A DNA stretch of 13,842 bases, from the NCBI GenBank assembly GCA_044220535.1, contig JBGAQU010000074.1:1-13842 (forward strand), written 5' to 3'. Position 1 is the stretch's first letter. Every line of letters starts with the position of its first letter. The stretch comes from JBDHTS01 sp044220535 (GTDB lineage Bacteria > Pseudomonadota > Alphaproteobacteria > Micavibrionales > Micavibrionaceae). Made by a program: the position numbers and the translations under genes. Below are positions 13,348-13,842 of this stretch, piece after piece. Under the pieces are notes generated by a model. The model saw only the letters and a program-made list of their open reading frames with translations. It had not been told where the DNA came from and did not search any database.

Positions 13348-13375
13348 TTTACTTTTTCTGAATTATCGTTATAAC
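13348..13375 (+). promoter_or_regulatory. Candidate guaB promoter
   Basis: TTTACT (13348-13353) and TATAAC (13370-13375) are spaced by 16 bases in the A+T-rich 111-base gap before guaB, about 38 bases upstream of its ATG. No riboswitch-like fold was recognised between promoter and start. Confidence 0.4.
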
Positions 13376-13413
13376 TACACTGCAAATTCGCTTTGCCACA
13401 TAAGGAATTTGCC

Positions 13414-13842
13414 ATGTCCGACAAAACCTCAAAAATCCGCGAAGGCCTGACGTTCGACGACGTGCTGTTGTTGCCCGCCGCGTCCGAAATTCACCCTGCC
13501 GATGCCGATACGCGCACCAAATTAACCAAGACCATTGAACTGAACATCCCTCTCCTTTCGTCCGCCATGGACACGGTCACGGCGGCGGAAATGGCGATTG
13601 CGATGGCGCAGGCAGGCGGCCTTGGCATTATCCACCGCAACATGGCGGTGGAGGAACAGGCGGAGCAGGTGCGGCGGGTGAAACGGTTTGAATCCGGCAT
13701 GGTCGTCAACCCCATCACCATTCATCCGGACGCGACGCTGGACCAGGCGCTGGAGCTGATGAAGCGTCATCGCATTTCCGGCATTCCGGTGACGGAGTCC
13801 AGCGGCAGGCTGGTCGGCATCCTGACCAACCGCGACGTGCGT
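13414..13842 (+). CDS. guaB: IMP dehydrogenase, N-terminal part
   Basis: The frame is open from the ATG at 13414 to the right edge, giving 143 residues of a protein normally about 490 long. IMP dehydrogenase oxidises IMP to XMP with NAD+, the committed step of guanine nucleotide synthesis. Family signatures seen are REGLTFDDVLLLPA (about 9-22), NIPLLSSAMDTVTAAEMAIAMAQAGGLGIIHRNM (about 45-78) and the start of the first CBS domain (from ~95), including HRISGIPVTE and LVGILTNRDVR. The catalytic cysteine loop and active-site flap lie beyond the window. AAGGA lies 8 bases upstream of the ATG. The gap before it carries a candidate promoter, so it is probably transcribed independently of rlmE and the 182-aa gene. 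Confidence 0.97.
   Translation, partial: MSDKTSKIREGLTFDDVLLLPAASEIHPADADTRTKLTKTIELNIPLLSSAMDTVTAAEMAIAMAQAGGLGIIHRNMAVEEQAEQVRRVKRFESGMVVNPITIHPDATLDQALELMKRHRISGIPVTESSGRLVGILTNRDVR

Noticed and set aside
13303..13413. Riboswitch before guaB
   Set aside because: The 111-base gap is A+T-rich and shows no purine-riboswitch-like helices or conserved core that I can recognise.

Overview
The window looks like core chromosome of an alphaproteobacterium with moderately high G+C. The best taxonomic clue is the NDUFA12-type complex I accessory subunit next to a DUF2155 periplasmic protein and an MlaD-type MCE protein, together with aroQ-accB-accC-aat. This grouping is typical of Alphaproteobacteria. 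A Micavibrio/Rhodospirillales-like lineage would fit, but this is a guess from gene content and protein style. I see no tRNA, rRNA, CRISPR array, IS element or phage gene, and no gene-free stretch longer than about 110 bases.

Layout. (1) Positions 1-123, minus: the first 41 codons of a small pilin-like or single-pass membrane protein that runs off the left edge. (2) 225-1115, plus: a receiver-like domain fused to a guanine-deaminase-like domain. Both halves lack key active-site residues, which makes this the most unusual gene here. (3) 1217-3192, plus: NDUFA12, mlaD and a DUF2155 protein in a tight operon (TAATG overlap between the last two), with long low-complexity tails on the last two proteins. 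(4) 3194-9735, minus: a long run read from right to left as M48/TPR protease, DsbA-like (frameshifted), DsbA-like, aroQ, accB, accC, aat and an unrecognised 172-aa protein. (5) 9788-10135, plus: a small multi-pass membrane protein whose end overlaps, tail to tail, a minus-strand M3 oligoendopeptidase (10122-11993). (6) 12059-13302, plus: rlmE coupled by an ATGA overlap to an unrecognised 182-aa protein. (7) 13414 to the right edge, plus: the start of guaB.

How they fit together. The M48 protease, the two thiol-disulfide proteins, MlaD and the DUF2155 protein are all exported or membrane-anchored, so much of the window concerns building and maintaining the cell envelope. AccB and AccC supply malonyl-CoA for fatty acid synthesis, AroQ serves the shikimate pathway, and Aat tags proteins for N-end-rule degradation. 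RlmE modifies 23S rRNA, and GuaB commits IMP to guanine nucleotides.

Most worth a second look: the doubly degenerate receiver-deaminase fusion; the single-base frameshift separating a DsbA-like protein from its signal peptide; a pair of 19-bp near-identical direct repeats 22 bp apart in front of the 172-aa gene; a perfect 10-bp inverted repeat in front of NDUFA12; and the strand-like repeats in the tail of the DUF2155 protein.
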